This document shows positions 11,508-23,289 of a stretch of DNA of 64,000 nt, piece by piece. Numbering within the stretch: position 1 is the first letter of the stretch; every line of letters starts with the position of its first letter. Under the pieces are notes generated by a model. That model was not told where the DNA came from. It ran no database searches and was given only the letters and a program-made list of their open reading frames with translations. This DNA is from Macrostomum hystrix. Its lineage: Eukaryota > Platyhelminthes > Macrostomidae. The position numbers and the translations under genes were made by a program. The stretch is taken from contig CATNEN010000002.1 in NCBI GenBank assembly GCA_950097015.1, forward strand, positions 5,363,001 to 5,427,000, read 5' to 3'.

Positions 11508-14500
11508 ATGTCAGCCATTAACAGCAGCAGTGTTCTAGCTGGCGGTACTACTGTCACTTCTTCAGCTATCAGTAGTATAAGTAGCGGCGGATATTACTCG
11601 GGCGCATTCGGCATCGGCTCGGGCATTGTTAACAATGCTACTACTGATAGTAGCAGTGATAGCCCACACCATACTAACAACTCTTCCGTTGCTATGCTGT
11701 TTCCAACGGACGATTCGTTGCCTCAGCAGCAGCAGCAGCTATTGTTTTTAGATACCAGCATGGCCAGGCCAGCAGGCCAGCAGCGGCAGCAGCAGCCAAT
11801 AGGCAGCAGTAGATTCTTATCTCTTGGCTTGCGTTTGCACGACAATCAGGCTGTCGCTGGCAGTGCCAACAATGCGGAACCTGCCGCATCCGACTTGTCG
11901 GCTTGGTCCGAGTCTGCTCCGGGACCTACGCGCCTAGCAAACGGTGGCCCGGCTTCTTCGTCAACATCGTCGCTGATTGGCCTGCTTAATGCCAGCGTTG
12001 GCGGCGGTGTTGCCGGCTTGAGATCTCCGGGATCTGCTGCTGCTGCTGCAGGAACCCTTGCTTGTCGGAATTGCAGCATTAGCCAGGTGAGATGTGGCCT
12101 AATTACTCCTAAATTAAAATGATTTCTCATAAATCCAAGGTAGTGGGAAAATCGACAATGTCCCAAGATTCCGTATTTAGACAATGTCCTAAGATTTTAA
12201 GCAATTTGAAAATCGGCGATATTCATAAAAACCAAGCTAATGGAAAATCGACGATATTCCAAGAATCTAAGAATCCAGCTCTTGGAAAATCGGCGATATT
12301 CCAAGAATCCAAGTTAGTGGAAAATCGACGATATTCCAAGAATCCAAGTTAGTGGAAAATCGACGATATTCCAAGAATCCAAGTTAGTGGAAAATTGAAG
12401 ATATTCCTAGAATCCAAGTTAGTGGAAAATTGAAGATATTCCTAGAATCCAAGTTAGTGGAAAAATTTACTACATTCCAAGAATCCAAGAATCCAGCTCT
12501 TGGAAAATCGGCGATATTCCAAGAATCCAAGTTAGTGAAAAAATCGACTACATTCCAAGAATCCAAGTTAGTGGAAAATCGACGGACGATATTCCAAGAA
12601 CCCAAACTAGTGGAAAATCTATAATATCCCATCCCGACGCATCCAGTCCTTCTGTCAGGCCTGTCGCGACCGAGTCTGCCCCGACTGCGTCAGCTCTGGC
12701 CGGCACGCGCTGATCTGCAGTCTCAGCAACCGTCTGGCTCCTCTGGTGTCGCCATCGGGCTGCGGTCCGGTAAGTCCGTCAGCCGACGCAGCCGCCCTGC
12801 TGACACCTGGCGGATCCAATAAGAGGCCGCTGCTGCCTCCGTGGAGTCGCCAGATCGGCTCGTCTTTGTCCTCGACCTCAGCCGGCCAGCCCGCGATCTC
12901 AGGCGCCCTGGAACGCCTCGAACAGAAAGAGAACAGCGTGGCGGCCCAGTACGAGGAAGTCGCTCAGAGGGTGCGCGGCCATTTTAGACTGCTGCGCGAT
13001 CTGGTAGCTGAGCGAGAGTCTCAACTCATGACCGCCCTGCTGCAGGTGAAAGCATTGAAATTGTCTGCTCTGCAGGAGCAGCGAACCGCTTTGCTGGATA
13101 TTGGCACCGGGGCCGATCTCACCTACCTGCTGCAGGTGAGACCGGGTTTAATGCTCGCGCTTACCTTAAACAGCTCTTTTTATAATTTCATTTGAGTCTG
13201 AGTTCAGCTCTTAGCATGAGTGTGTGTGTTCTCAGTGGTCAAAGGAAACAAACGATTCGAACTCAACCTCTCTGCCCAGAAGTTTAAATCTCAAACAAGC
13301 TTTATAATAGTCTGTCTAGTTTGTCTGTCACCTGTCACTCCCTGGACTGAATTATAGATATTATATATATAGATAATCTACTAAGTATTGAACTTATAGA
13401 ATAAACAATATAATTATAAAGATTAAAAAAATAATTATAGAAAATCACTCTCAATAATCTAATCTGTCACTCTCCCATCATCTAGTCTTTCACTCTCCCA
13501 TCAGCTAGTCTCTGTCACTCTCCAATCATCTAGTCTGTCACTCTCCCATCATCTAGTCTTTCACTCTCCCATCAGCTAGTCTCTGTCACTCTCCAATCAT
13601 ATAGTCTGTCGTTCTCCAATTATTTAGTCTGTCACTCTCCAAACATCTAGTCTCTGTCACTCTCCAATCATCTAGTCTGTCACTCTCCAATCATCTAGTC
13701 TGTCACTCTCCAATCATCTAGTCTGTCACTCTCCAATCATCTAGTCTGTCACTCTCCAATCATCTAGTCTGTCACTCTCCAATTATCTAGTCTGTCACTC
13801 TCCAATTATCTAGTCTGTCACTCTCCAATCATCTAGTCTGTCACTCTCCAATTATCTAGTATGTCACTCTCCCATCATCTAGTCTCTGTCACTATCCCAT
13901 CATCTAGTCTGTCACTCCCCCATCATCTAGTCTGTCACTCTCACATCATCTAGTCTGTCACTCCCCCATCATCTAGTCTGTCACTCTCCCATCATCTAGT
14001 CTGTCACTCTCCCATCATCTAGCCTCTGTCACTCTCCAATTATCTAGTCTGTCACTCTCCTATCATCTAGTCTGTCACTCTCCAATTATCTAGTCTGTCA
14101 CTCTTCCATCATCTAGTCTGTCACTCCCCCATCATCTAGTCTGTCACTCTCCAATTATCTAGTCTGTCACTCTCCCATCATCTAGTCTGGCACTCCCCCA
14201 TCATCTAGTCTGTCACTCTCACATCATCTAGTCTGTCACTCTCCAATCATCTAGTCTGTCACTCTCTAATCATCTAGTCTTTCACTCTCCAATTATCTAG
14301 TCTGTCACTCTCCAATCATCTAGTCTGTCACTCTCCAATCATCTAGTCTGTCACTCTCCCATCATCTAGTCTGTCACTCTCCCATAATTTAGTCTGTCAC
14401 TCTCCATTAATTTTGTCTGTCACTCTCCTATCATCTAGTCTGTCACTCTCCATTCATCTAGTCTGTCACTCTCCAATCATCTAGTCTGTCACTCTCCAAT

Positions 14501-17500
14501 CATCTAGTCTGTCACTCTCCAATCATCTAGTCTGTCACTCTCCCATCATCTAGTCTGTCACTCTCCAATCATCTAGTCTGTCACACTCTCCAATCATCTT
14601 GTCTGTCACTCTCTAATAATGTAATATTGTATGATCCGAAAGAAATAGCTTAAGAGCACATGTGTTTTTTTGTATGAGATTCGAACTCCCGACCCTCTGA
14701 CCAAAAGTCAAAATTTTGACCTATCTAACCTGTATTTATTTTTTCTTTACTCAACATTTCACCTTCAATAAATAATCTTGAAGTAGCCGGTGCAGTTTTT
14801 TTCTCAAGTCATTACCTTTGTTTTTTTTAACTTCCTCGCCAGCCCTGGGAAGACGAGCGCCTGTTCTCTGTGCAGCCGCCGCTAGACCTGGCCAGACTAA
14901 TTCGCACCAGCTGCGCCATCTACAGCAGCGCCTGCGCCCAGTTCTGCCGACTAGCCCTGGCCAATGGTGACAAAGCCTTCGTTGGTAAGCCTTTCGCCTT
15001 TCGCCTGCTGGTCTTCGATCATCTGCGCCAGCCCTGCACCGTGTCCGCCAATGAGATCGACTTGCACCTCCGGCTGGATTGTCCTGACACAGCCGCAGCT
15101 TTGAATCCCTACGGACAGGTGCAACCTCTCAGCTTCCCGGGACAGTACCAGGTAAACGGCGCTGTTTTTAGATGTTCTATGTCTCTGTCTGTCACACTTC
15201 AGTTCTGTTTTTTTTTTCTATTCACTCTTTAGTTGTGTGTCACTCTAGTCGGTCACTCTTCAACTCTGTGTGTCATACTTGTCTGTCACTCTTCAACTGT
15301 GTGTTCTATTCTAGTCTGTCACTCTTCAGTTCTGTGTGTCACTCTAGTCGGTCACTCTTCAACTCTGTGTGTCATTCTTGTCTGTCACTCTTCGATTGTG
15401 TTCTATTCAAGTCTGTCACTCTTTAACTCTGTCTATTCCGTCACTCTCTAATCATCTAGTCTGTCACTCTCCAGTTATCTTCCAGTGTAGTCTGTCACTC
15501 CCCTTTCATAATCTGTCTGCCACCTACTGACAGATATTTGTATAGAGTTTAACAGGCCAGCCTCATCAACGCCGATTCTCCACCAGGTGACGCTGGTCCC
15601 TGAGCGCCCGGGTCGCCTAACAGTGAACCTTCGCCTTCGAGGCCGTCACGTTCCCGGCTCCCCGTTTGTCCTGCCAGCAATGGAGGCGCGCGACTATTCC
15701 ATGCTAGGCCTGGACGTTCGCGTCATCGGTCGTCAAGGCGACGGTGATTTGGAATTCAACCGGCCCTGGGGCATCTGCGCCGACGAATCAGACAATCTGC
15801 TCATTGCGGACCGGTCCAACAACCAGATCAAAATCATCCACTGCAGCGGCCGGTTTCTAAGAAAGTTTGGCCAACGAGGCGAAGGTCCGGGCGAGTTCAA
15901 TCGACCAGCTGGTGTGTGCCTGGGCTCCGACAAACGGATCTACGTGGCTGATAAGGACAATCACAGGATTCAGGTCTGTGGACTTCTTGAATATTTATTG
16001 GCTAGTAAAATTGTCCAGGGACAAAACAGCTGTCATTTTCTATATACTTATCTTTTTTCTCCTCTTAATCGACAAATATTTTTTAACAGTAGAACTACCA
16101 AACCATTTTGCACCCTGCTGACGGTGCTGGTGGCGTCGGGGTGGTGACTCATTGGTTGACAGACTAGGCGAGGGAGTCCTTTGGTTGAGGTGTGTGTCTA
16201 ATATTTAGGTTTGATCAGTGAAATTGGAGTAATTCGCGTCAGAGTGCCCGTAGTCGGCTGGTGCCCCACTTGTTGAAGGTCCAGCAGCTCCGTCTAGATA
16301 AAGATCGGGGATCAACGAAGTCGGAAAAATGTAGGCACATTTGGGTGACGCCTGTAAAGTTTGAAGGCCTGGCAAGGTAAAATTCGTGTCTAGGGGTATA
16401 AAGTACACTACGGCTCTTACGGAAAACCTTCGGCCAAAACTGTTGAATATCTCGATGGTCCGAAGGACTAGCGACTTGATCGCTAGCTTTAGCGAGAAAA
16501 ATATTTGGCAGGGGAGGATTTCCTAATCTTCTACTGTAAATCCCAATTTGTAGCAGACTAAATCAATCAATCAATAAGTCCACCTGGCCCCCTATTCTCC
16601 CGCCTTGTCGCAGATGTTTACCTGGCACGGCCAGTTTATGCGCATGTTCGGCAAACAGGGCAAAGGTCCGGCCGAGTTTAACTATCCCTGGGATCTGGCC
16701 GTCAGCAAGGAGGGCCGCCTGGCTGTGGCTGACTCTCGCAATCACCGGATTCAATTGTTCACGGAGGACGGCGATTACCTGACCGAGTTCTCCATCGCCC
16801 GCAGTCCCGGCTTTGCCGGTATCAAAAGCTTCGACTGTCCCAGAGGCATTGTGTTCACAGCCTCCGGTCAGCTGCTCTGCACCGACTTCAATCTGCATCG
16901 ATTCCTGGTCATCGAAGCCGACTTCTCGCAGGTTCGCTTCCTAGGCGTTGAGGGACAGGGACCTGGACAGTTCTGCAGGCCTCAGGTGAGACCATCGTTA
17001 TGTCTGTACGGAACTTTTCTCTTCTGATTGGCTTATCATCTAGTCTCTTCTGATTGGCTTATCATCTAGTCTCTTCTGATTGGCTTATCATCTAGTCTCT
17101 CCTGATTGCTTATCATCTAGTCTCTTCTGATTGGCTTATCATCTAGTCTATTTTGATTGGCTTATCACCTAGTCTATTTTGATTGGCTTATCACCTAGTC
17201 TATTTTGATTGGCTTATCACCTAGTCTATTTTGATTGGCTTATCACCTAGTCTATTTTGATTGGCTTATCATCTAGTCTATTTTGATTGGCTTATCACCT
17301 AGTCTATTTTGATTGGCTTATCATCTAGTCTATTTTGATTGGCTTATCACCTAGTCTATTTTGATTGGCTTATCACCTAGTCTATTTTGATTGGCTTATC
17401 ACCTAGTCTATTTTGATTGGCTTATCACCTAGTCTATTTTGATTGGCTTATCACCTAGTCTATTTTGATTGGCTTATCATCAAGTCTATTTTCATTGGCT

Positions 17501-17772
17501 TATCATCTAGTCAAACGCCGTCTTACCCCAGCTGAAATCTCTCGATGCTCATCCGGCAGGGTGTCGCGGTGGACCTTGAAGGCAACATCATCATCTGTGA
17601 GGCGCGCAATCACAGGCTGCAGATTTTGAACTCTCGCGGCGCCTTCGTGCGCGCATTCGGCTCCAACGGCAGCAAGATTGGCCAGCTCAACAGACCAGCC
17701 TGCGTGTGCGTCCTGAGCACGGGGCAGCTGGCTCTGGTGGACTCTGAGAACCATCGAGTCCTTCTGCTCTAG
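11508..17772 (+). CDS. TRIM71: TRIM71/LIN-41-type B-box, filamin and NHL-repeat protein, six coding exons
   Basis: Exons are 11508-12086, 12647-13135, 14843-15151, 15587-15973, 16614-16985 and 17560-17772, all joined in phase 0, giving 782 aa. LIN-41/TRIM71 proteins bind hairpins in target mRNAs through the NHL propeller and repress them in developmental timing and stem cells. Residues 1-182 are Ser/Ala/Gly/Gln-rich. A B-box-1-like zinc site (CRNC, CQAC, CPDC, then H213) spans the first intron at residues 186-213. A coiled coil follows (ALERLEQKENSVAAQYEEV, about 245-340). The filamin domain lies at about 360-475 and includes PGRLTVNLRLRG and HVPGSPFVLP. Six NHL blades run from 478 to the end (FNRPWGI, FNRPAGV, FNYPWDL, FDCPRGI, FCRPQGV, LNRPACV). 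ADRSNN and ADKDNHRIQ match the TRIM71 family rather than BRAT or TRIM2/3. No RING or second B-box is visible. An in-frame stop precedes the ATG. Intron donors and acceptors are canonical. Confidence 0.93.
12125..12630. repeat. Tandem repeat of about 35 bp in lin-41 intron 1
   Basis: The core is AATCCAAGTTAGTGGAAAAT followed by CGACGATATTCCAAG, about 14 imperfect copies. It ends within 20 bases of the exon 2 acceptor. Confidence 0.85.
13441..14620. repeat. 23-bp tandem array in lin-41 intron 2, about 50 copies
   Basis: The core is TCTGTCACTCTCCAATCATC followed by TAG. Single-base variants alternate (CCAATCA, CCCATCA, CCAATTA). Confidence 0.95.
14645..14740 (-). mobile_element. SINE head (family C) in lin-41 intron 2
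   Basis: The reverse strand contains GGGTCGGGAGTTCGAATCTC, the same B-box block as the elements at 7690 and 55865. The rest of the copy merges into the adjacent repeat array. Confidence 0.5.
15165..15520. repeat. Diverged TCTGTCACTCT repeats in lin-41 intron 3
   Basis: It has repeated GTCTGTCACTCTTCAACTC and GTCGGTCACTCTTCAAC blocks of about 24-47 bases. The core matches the intron 2 array. Confidence 0.8.
16095..16577 (+). mobile_element. Retroposon 3' end with AATC-repeat tail in lin-41 intron 4
   Basis: An intronic block of about 480 bases, distinct in composition from its surroundings, ends in TAAATCAATCAATCAATAAG, a short microsatellite tail typical of non-LTR retrotransposons and their SINEs. 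No reverse-transcriptase coding is visible. The 5' limit is uncertain. Confidence 0.45.
17017..17512. repeat. 26-bp tandem array in lin-41 intron 5, about 19 copies
   Basis: The core is TATTTTGATTGGCTTATCAC followed by CTAGTC. It contains one ATTGG (inverted CCAAT) per unit. The earliest copies carry ATCATCTAGTCTC, which links it to the intron 2 array. Confidence 0.95.
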
Positions 17773-17818
17773 GCGTCAGCAACTGACTCAAAACTCCGAT
17801 TGCGTTTTAATCAATTCT

Positions 17819-20548
17819 TCAGGGATTAATTTATGATTTAAGAAAACATAGCGAAATCATTTATATCCCCCATTTTCTACTTTTTATATGATTCTAAATC
17901 AGGACTTTGTGCTTCGTTTCAATTTTACACGCCCACACACGCACTCACAGAGCACACTGAACTCGCATGTCAAGCCTGATTGATGCAAACATTGAAGCAA
18001 CTTAGAATGCGCTTGTTTCAAGAGCTACCTCAGCTACTGAAGTTTTGTCTCTTTGTTCAATATTTATCATGAATTTGTCTGGCATCATCCAGTAGTCATG
18101 CTTATTTTAGCTTTGATTTTACTTGCTGCTTACTATTGAAACATTTATGAAGATGTTGAGCGAAAATGACGCTTTGGTATAAAAACAAACAAAAATAGCT
18201 TGCACGGCTGCAATCCGCCAAAACTTTGAAAATTCCCAAATTCTCACAGAAATCGATATTAACCTAGATTTCCCTGGCTCCAATAACCTAATTTGCTCAA
18301 TCAATCAGTTAACACCAATCGGTCAGTCATTTATATAGACTGATAAGTTCATATTTTTCTTTAGAAGCATGTATTCTCATTTGAAATTCAATATTTTCAA
18401 CGGTCGGCACTGCCGCCACCGTCCATCTTATTTATCTAGTGCTAATTGCCGTGCCGTGCATCATTGTGCAGTTTTATAAAAACGCTAAAATAACTTTATG
18501 TATAACTATTTTTTTATTTTTCCTCAAACCTATTCAGGGTAATTTGAAACTTTAAAAGTTTACTGACTTTTTTATACTGCTGCTGCTGCTGTTGCTTGAT
18601 GTGTGTTTAATTTCATTTGCTTGCTATTTACTCTCTACTTCGAATTCGCTTTGCTCTGATATTCTGTCAGACTAATTAAATCCCTCTCTATCTCTCCCCA
18701 ATTCTCAGGACTATTGTTGTTATCATGTTGCTAAGGAGCTCTGGGTGTCAAAGCAATGGATCTATGGCAGTGCTTCCAGTTTAGGTGAAGCAAAACAAAT
18801 TGTTAAAAAGCGGCTAGTTATACACATATTATGCTAAAATTATGCTTTGTCACTTGCAGCTCCAAGCGCCACATATTTTTGTTTGGTCGATGAGCTCTTT
18901 CACAAGAAGAGTTGAAGAGTTTACCAGAATTGTTCGATTCCGCACGTTAAGTTATTTGCCATTAATAAGTTTCATTGTACCTTGTAGTTCACAAGAGTCA
19001 TATTTTCCTATTATTCATACTAGCTGATTGGCTTTAGGCTCTGCGATGCCAAACAATTACATTTTTACTATTTTATCATGCTGTTATTTTTGTCTCGCCT
19101 TTTTCTTCAATCTATTATTATTTTCGCGCCCCTAAAGATTGTTTTTCTATGCTGCATAAATCATTTCTAGTACTATTTTTTCCTCCTATGTTTGTATCTT
19201 AAGTTTCCAGTAGGCCCAAGTCCAGGATTATTGTTTCAATTTGTGTCTAAGCGAGTCACCCGAGTTTTATAAAGATCTTAGAATAATACGTGTCACACTG
19301 CCTGTCTGCCCCGTTCAGTAGTATGCGGCGCGCTAGTGCCTTCCTTATAAAAACAGCAAGCTATTTGTAGTTGTATTTCTACTTTGATGGAATTATTTTA
19401 TTGTTACTATCAATAATTCTTCAGGACTTTTAATCAGGGATTACGCTTGTGTGTGTTTTTTCTTTTATTCAACATGTAAAACTTGATCTGAATGGCATTC
19501 TGTGCACCTGTCTATTTTTTGTCAGACTGCAGCGGTTGTTTGAAAAACTGCTCGCTGTTTTGTGTTATTGATTTTGTTCAATAATTCATCAGGGCACTCA
19601 TTGAAAATTGTTACATTTCTGCTTTCCTTTCATCTAATCACCCTTTTGATTTCCAATTGCCCATTGCATGGATTTTTTGTTGTGAAATTTTTACTCAGTT
19701 TTGTACACACCATACCACAATGTACGACACCCTCTCCCTATGACATTATTGATGCTCGCAGTCTAAATTATTGTTATTCTTTATTTTTCACAACAACTCG
19801 CTACTGGCAGTAGTGGCGAAAAATTCGCCTATTTTCTCATATATCAGGGACATATTATTTGGTGAGCGACAGCGTCTGAGTTGCTGCAATTAGGAGTGAA
19901 ATGGGAGGGCCTCAGCCCTTAAGTCGGTGTGTTTTTGCTTGCTCAACTCAGTTGTTCGTAATCGCTCCCAACTGTCTGGCTTGAATTTTTCCTTCTATTT
20001 ATTCTCCATCGATTTATTTGAAATCAATCATTTTTTATTGGCTTGCAACTGCTTTTTACGATAGGCCTACATTTGTATTCTCTTAGCGCATCTGTAGATT
20101 CAGGCCTTAGATGTCTATGCCCCATATTCGATCTATCCCCAGTAAGCGCTTTAGTAATTTTTATAGAGGCCAACTACAATTACTGTTCTTTAATTCTCTT
20201 TTTACTCGTGTTTGGCATGCTTCTACCAAAGACTTCGTTCTGTACACAAGGACGCATGTTTTTACGTTTAATTAATATCGGCAGTTGAACTATTTTTAGT
20301 GATTAAGCATGTTTCCTAGAAAGTCTTCTTTAATTATCTCTACCCGATATGTTGCGAAAAAGAACTTTCTTTTTAATTATAAGAAATCAGATATAATTGA
20401 AAATTTATTAACCCTGCCAGTATTTTACTCTCCTTCAATATTATAGCTCGTAATTCTAGTAGACATGTGTCAAATATCAAGCACGCGTAGTAAAATTATT
20501 TTTTAAGCCTTTTGCACAAAACGCATATTTACCAGCAAAATTCAGGGA
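17819..20548 (+). promoter_or_regulatory. Cluster of TCAGGG motifs, possible lin-4/miR-125 sites
   Basis: TCAGGGA, which pairs with positions 2-7 of lin-4/miR-125 with A opposite position 1, occurs at 17819, 19434, 19844 and 20542. Shorter TCAGGG occurs at 18534 and 19589. All lie between the lin-41 stop and the first AATAAA. lin-4/miR-125 is a known co-regulator of LIN-41-class mRNAs. None is the full 8-mer CTCAGGGA, so these would be weak sites. Confidence 0.35.
18025..18032 (+). promoter_or_regulatory. let-7 microRNA seed match (8-mer) downstream of lin-41
   Basis: CTACCTCA is the exact complement of let-7 positions 1-8 (UGAGGUAG). It sits 253 bases after the stop codon on the sense strand. 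Repression of lin-41/TRIM71 by let-7 through 3'UTR sites is a conserved regulatory link across bilaterians. Pairing to the 3' half of let-7 looks weak by eye. I saw only one CTACCTC in 17773-21400. Confidence 0.7.
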
Positions 20549-20583
20549 CATCACGCCATATTTTTGCTTCAAATTTTATTTCG

Positions 20584-20589
20584 AATAAA
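20584..20589 (+). terminator. AATAAA polyadenylation signal candidate, lin-41
   Basis: This is the first exact AATAAA downstream of the lin-41 stop codon. It is followed by a T-rich tract at about 20606-20640. The distance from the stop is 2.8 kb, and an alternative hexamer lies at 21875. Confidence 0.35.
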
Positions 20590-22343
20590 AGTTGCTTCTT
20601 CAGGCCTGGCCGCTCGCGTCACTCTTGCGTTTTGCCTCTTACTTTTAGAGACAGTTTTTGCTACTTTTTGCTGGAAGCTATTTTTAGACTATTGGTAAGC
20701 TTAAAGCTCGGGTATATTATATACTTTCTGTGTGCTTTTAAAACTATTTCCTATTTCAAAGATGCTGCTTCAATGGTGTTCATATTTTTTTACAACTTCC
20801 CATATGTTCAAATTTCCCTTATTGTCTATAACTTAATTAATTAATTGTGCTGCTGTTGCGGCTTTTTTCTCGCTGATTTTAAAAATGAACCGCACTATGC
20901 CCCATCGGCTCTGCTGTCTCTCATTATTTAATTTCTCCCTATTTGTGCTTCGAATATAATTTCAGCCATCGTTGCTAGCCAAACTAGCAACCAAAATATT
21001 GCTGTTATTTCCACTGTAGCTAATTTATAATCTTAGTTTTGACTTTGCGGCTTCTTGTAGCCTACTTTCCTTATTTGTTTTTTTTATTTATTCTGCTTTT
21101 TACGCCTGAAAAACTTTGCGTGCGTCGCCTCGTCGCGTTCTCGTTTTTATTCTGGTTTAAAACTTTATGTTCAACATCTCTCTGTCGCATCGCTCTGATT
21201 AATATTTCTCTGCTCTTTTACTAACATCTTTTGACATGAATATAGCAAAAATATATATTTATTTCGATGTGATTCACACGCTTCTCTATTTTCTTGAGAT
21301 ATAAAGCAAATTAATTTTAAAGGCTTTCTGTTTGTCTAATTTTTATTTTTATCACCAAGCTCAGACTAGCACAAGCTCGGAGTTAAAATGAGTTAATTTA
21401 TCTGATATTTTATTACATTATTAATATAAATATAGGCCTATTTAAGAAAGAAAACTTTGCTTATGACTGAACTATCGTAAACCATTTTGCTTTTTTACAT
21501 AGAGGCCTCAAATTTATACAAACAAACATGTACATTAATACGTACGTAACATTTTAGCGTAGAATAACAATTGTTTCCAAAATAGTGCACTCAAACTGTA
21601 AAAAGGTTATTTTTGTAACTTTTTGCACCTGGAAATGTAAAAAAAGTCCATGTGTTCATTCGACTTTACCGGTAAACAATTGAATCGGTTTAATTTCTAA
21701 GGTTTAGAAAGCTTTATTATTACTTAAAACGATGAGAAGTAAATTATGATAAATGAATGAACATCAAGTGACAGTACGTTATATATGATGACTTGTAACT
21801 GCAGGTGTTCAACCGTTTTGCGCGATGTGACATTCGCTTCACTAGATTATAGTTTTTTACCTGTAAAAAAAACAAATAAAAAATTAATTTTATACATTTT
21901 CTGATATACGAGCCTATTAGATTGCATCATAGCTGTATGTGCGCTTTTGGTATATTCTGTTAAATTAGTTAGAGTGCAGCTTTTGAAAAGAGGTGCTTGT
22001 TATGTAGGCCTTAATTTACATTTTCACTCTTCAAAAGGGCTAACTCCCTAAGGCACAGTGAGAGTGTACTTGACTATGAAAAATTTGGGTTCCATGGGAA
22101 ATTACAACCCTGTAAAGTTGCCTCTATATAGTAGCTGGATCTTTGTATGTCTATAAGTGTTTAAAGTATTTTTACACTCAATAGTATAAGAACAGTTGTC
22201 TTTTACTGTCTAGGGTTTTGGTACTCTCATGAGATAAACAAATATTTTGTCAAAAATGTTTTTTAATTATATTCTTTTTGTTATATAGTTGATCAGTTGT
22301 TTTAGTATTTAACATTTTCTGTAGCTTTATTTAGTAAATTAAA

Positions 22344-22494
22344 TTACATTGCCACTGATACTATAGAATTATAGCTCCGAACAGCTCCGAAAGCATTGGC
22401 CAGGTATAGGCGGCGCCAGAGAAATTCCTCCAGGTGGCTTTCAAAGAGTCCGGCCGAGGTTCCTCGCCGCCTCGGCTGGACAAGTAGATACAGG
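22344..22494 (-). pseudogene. Remnant of ISXO2-like (Merlin) transposase C terminus
   Basis: The minus strand reads PRRRGTSAGLFESHLEEF, then LWRRLYLANAFGAV, and stops with TAA at 22344-22346. The pattern LFE-S/T-H/Y-L-x-EF-x-W is shared with the fragment at 1961-2180 and with ISXO2-like transposases. TTTTTTCAG at 22495 upstream on the minus strand could be a splice acceptor, so a transposase-derived host exon is an alternative. It is an isolated GC-rich island in AT-rich DNA. I found no convincing terminal repeats. Confidence 0.55.
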
Positions 22495-23289
22495 CTGAAA
22501 AAATATGTCCCTCCCTTATATACTAAAAGCTCACTCAGCCAAGTCAGCTTCATTCTATGGCACTTGCCACGTCATATTAAACATCTCTGTGGACGTGCGA
22601 ATTCAAATCCATTTGAAAAATAATATTGCGAAGGAAACCTCAAGTCCTCAACATTGCCAAATTATATATTTCATTATTTTTTTATTCTTAATATTTGCTT
22701 ATTATAATGAAAATTATTAATTAACAATACAAATAAATGTAAGAATCTATTTATAAAACATTTAAATTTAACTTTTTTGTTAAAAGTACATTAAAATATA
22801 TAATAATGTTATTTATGCTTTTGGCTGCACTTTAGGTGAAAAATATTTTTTATGAAGTGGAAGTTGTTGCTCTTTGGGAGCTTGCAATGTATATGTATAG
22901 ATCCTTGTTGCATTTTGGGTAGGCCTAATGGATCACAAAGTTTAACAATTTTTCTTAAAAAAGATAAGTTTTATTCACATTTTTATAAATTTCTTGTTCA
23001 CTGCTATCAACTTCTTTGTTCAATTTATTATACCTGCAACTACTACAAAGTTTTAAATTACAAACTACTCTTTAAACTAAGTTTTCTTTTCATAGACAAC
23101 TTTTTTTAATTTCCAGTAATATAATCCAAAAAATAACAAAATTTTTGTTTAAATGACCTTTCACTAAACTGGAACTGTACAGCTAGTCATGCAGTTGGCT
23201 TGGACTAGTCCTGCTATCACTGCTACTATTTTTATATTGTCAGTTTGGTCTCACTGTGAAGCAACAGTTTTGTGCATGCGGCTGGTGTG

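Larger units (their letters stand above)
17773..20610 (+). other. Presumed long 3'UTR of the lin-41 gene, T-rich
   Basis: After the NHL stop codon at 17770-17772, about 2.8 kb of strikingly T-rich, A-poor sequence follows with no recognisable exon. The first exact AATAAA hexamer I see on this strand is at 20584-20589. T-richness continues to about 21.35 kb, and another AATAAA lies at 21875-21880. The strand asymmetry fits transcribed, U-rich untranslated RNA. The segment holds a let-7 seed site and several TCAGGG motifs, listed separately. The true 3' end is not determined here. Confidence 0.5.

Noticed and set aside
21965-22835. Inverted AGTGCAGC words as terminal repeats around the 22.3-kb transposase remnant
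   Set aside because: Only about 8-10 bases match and no target duplication is seen, so chance is likely in AT-rich DNA.
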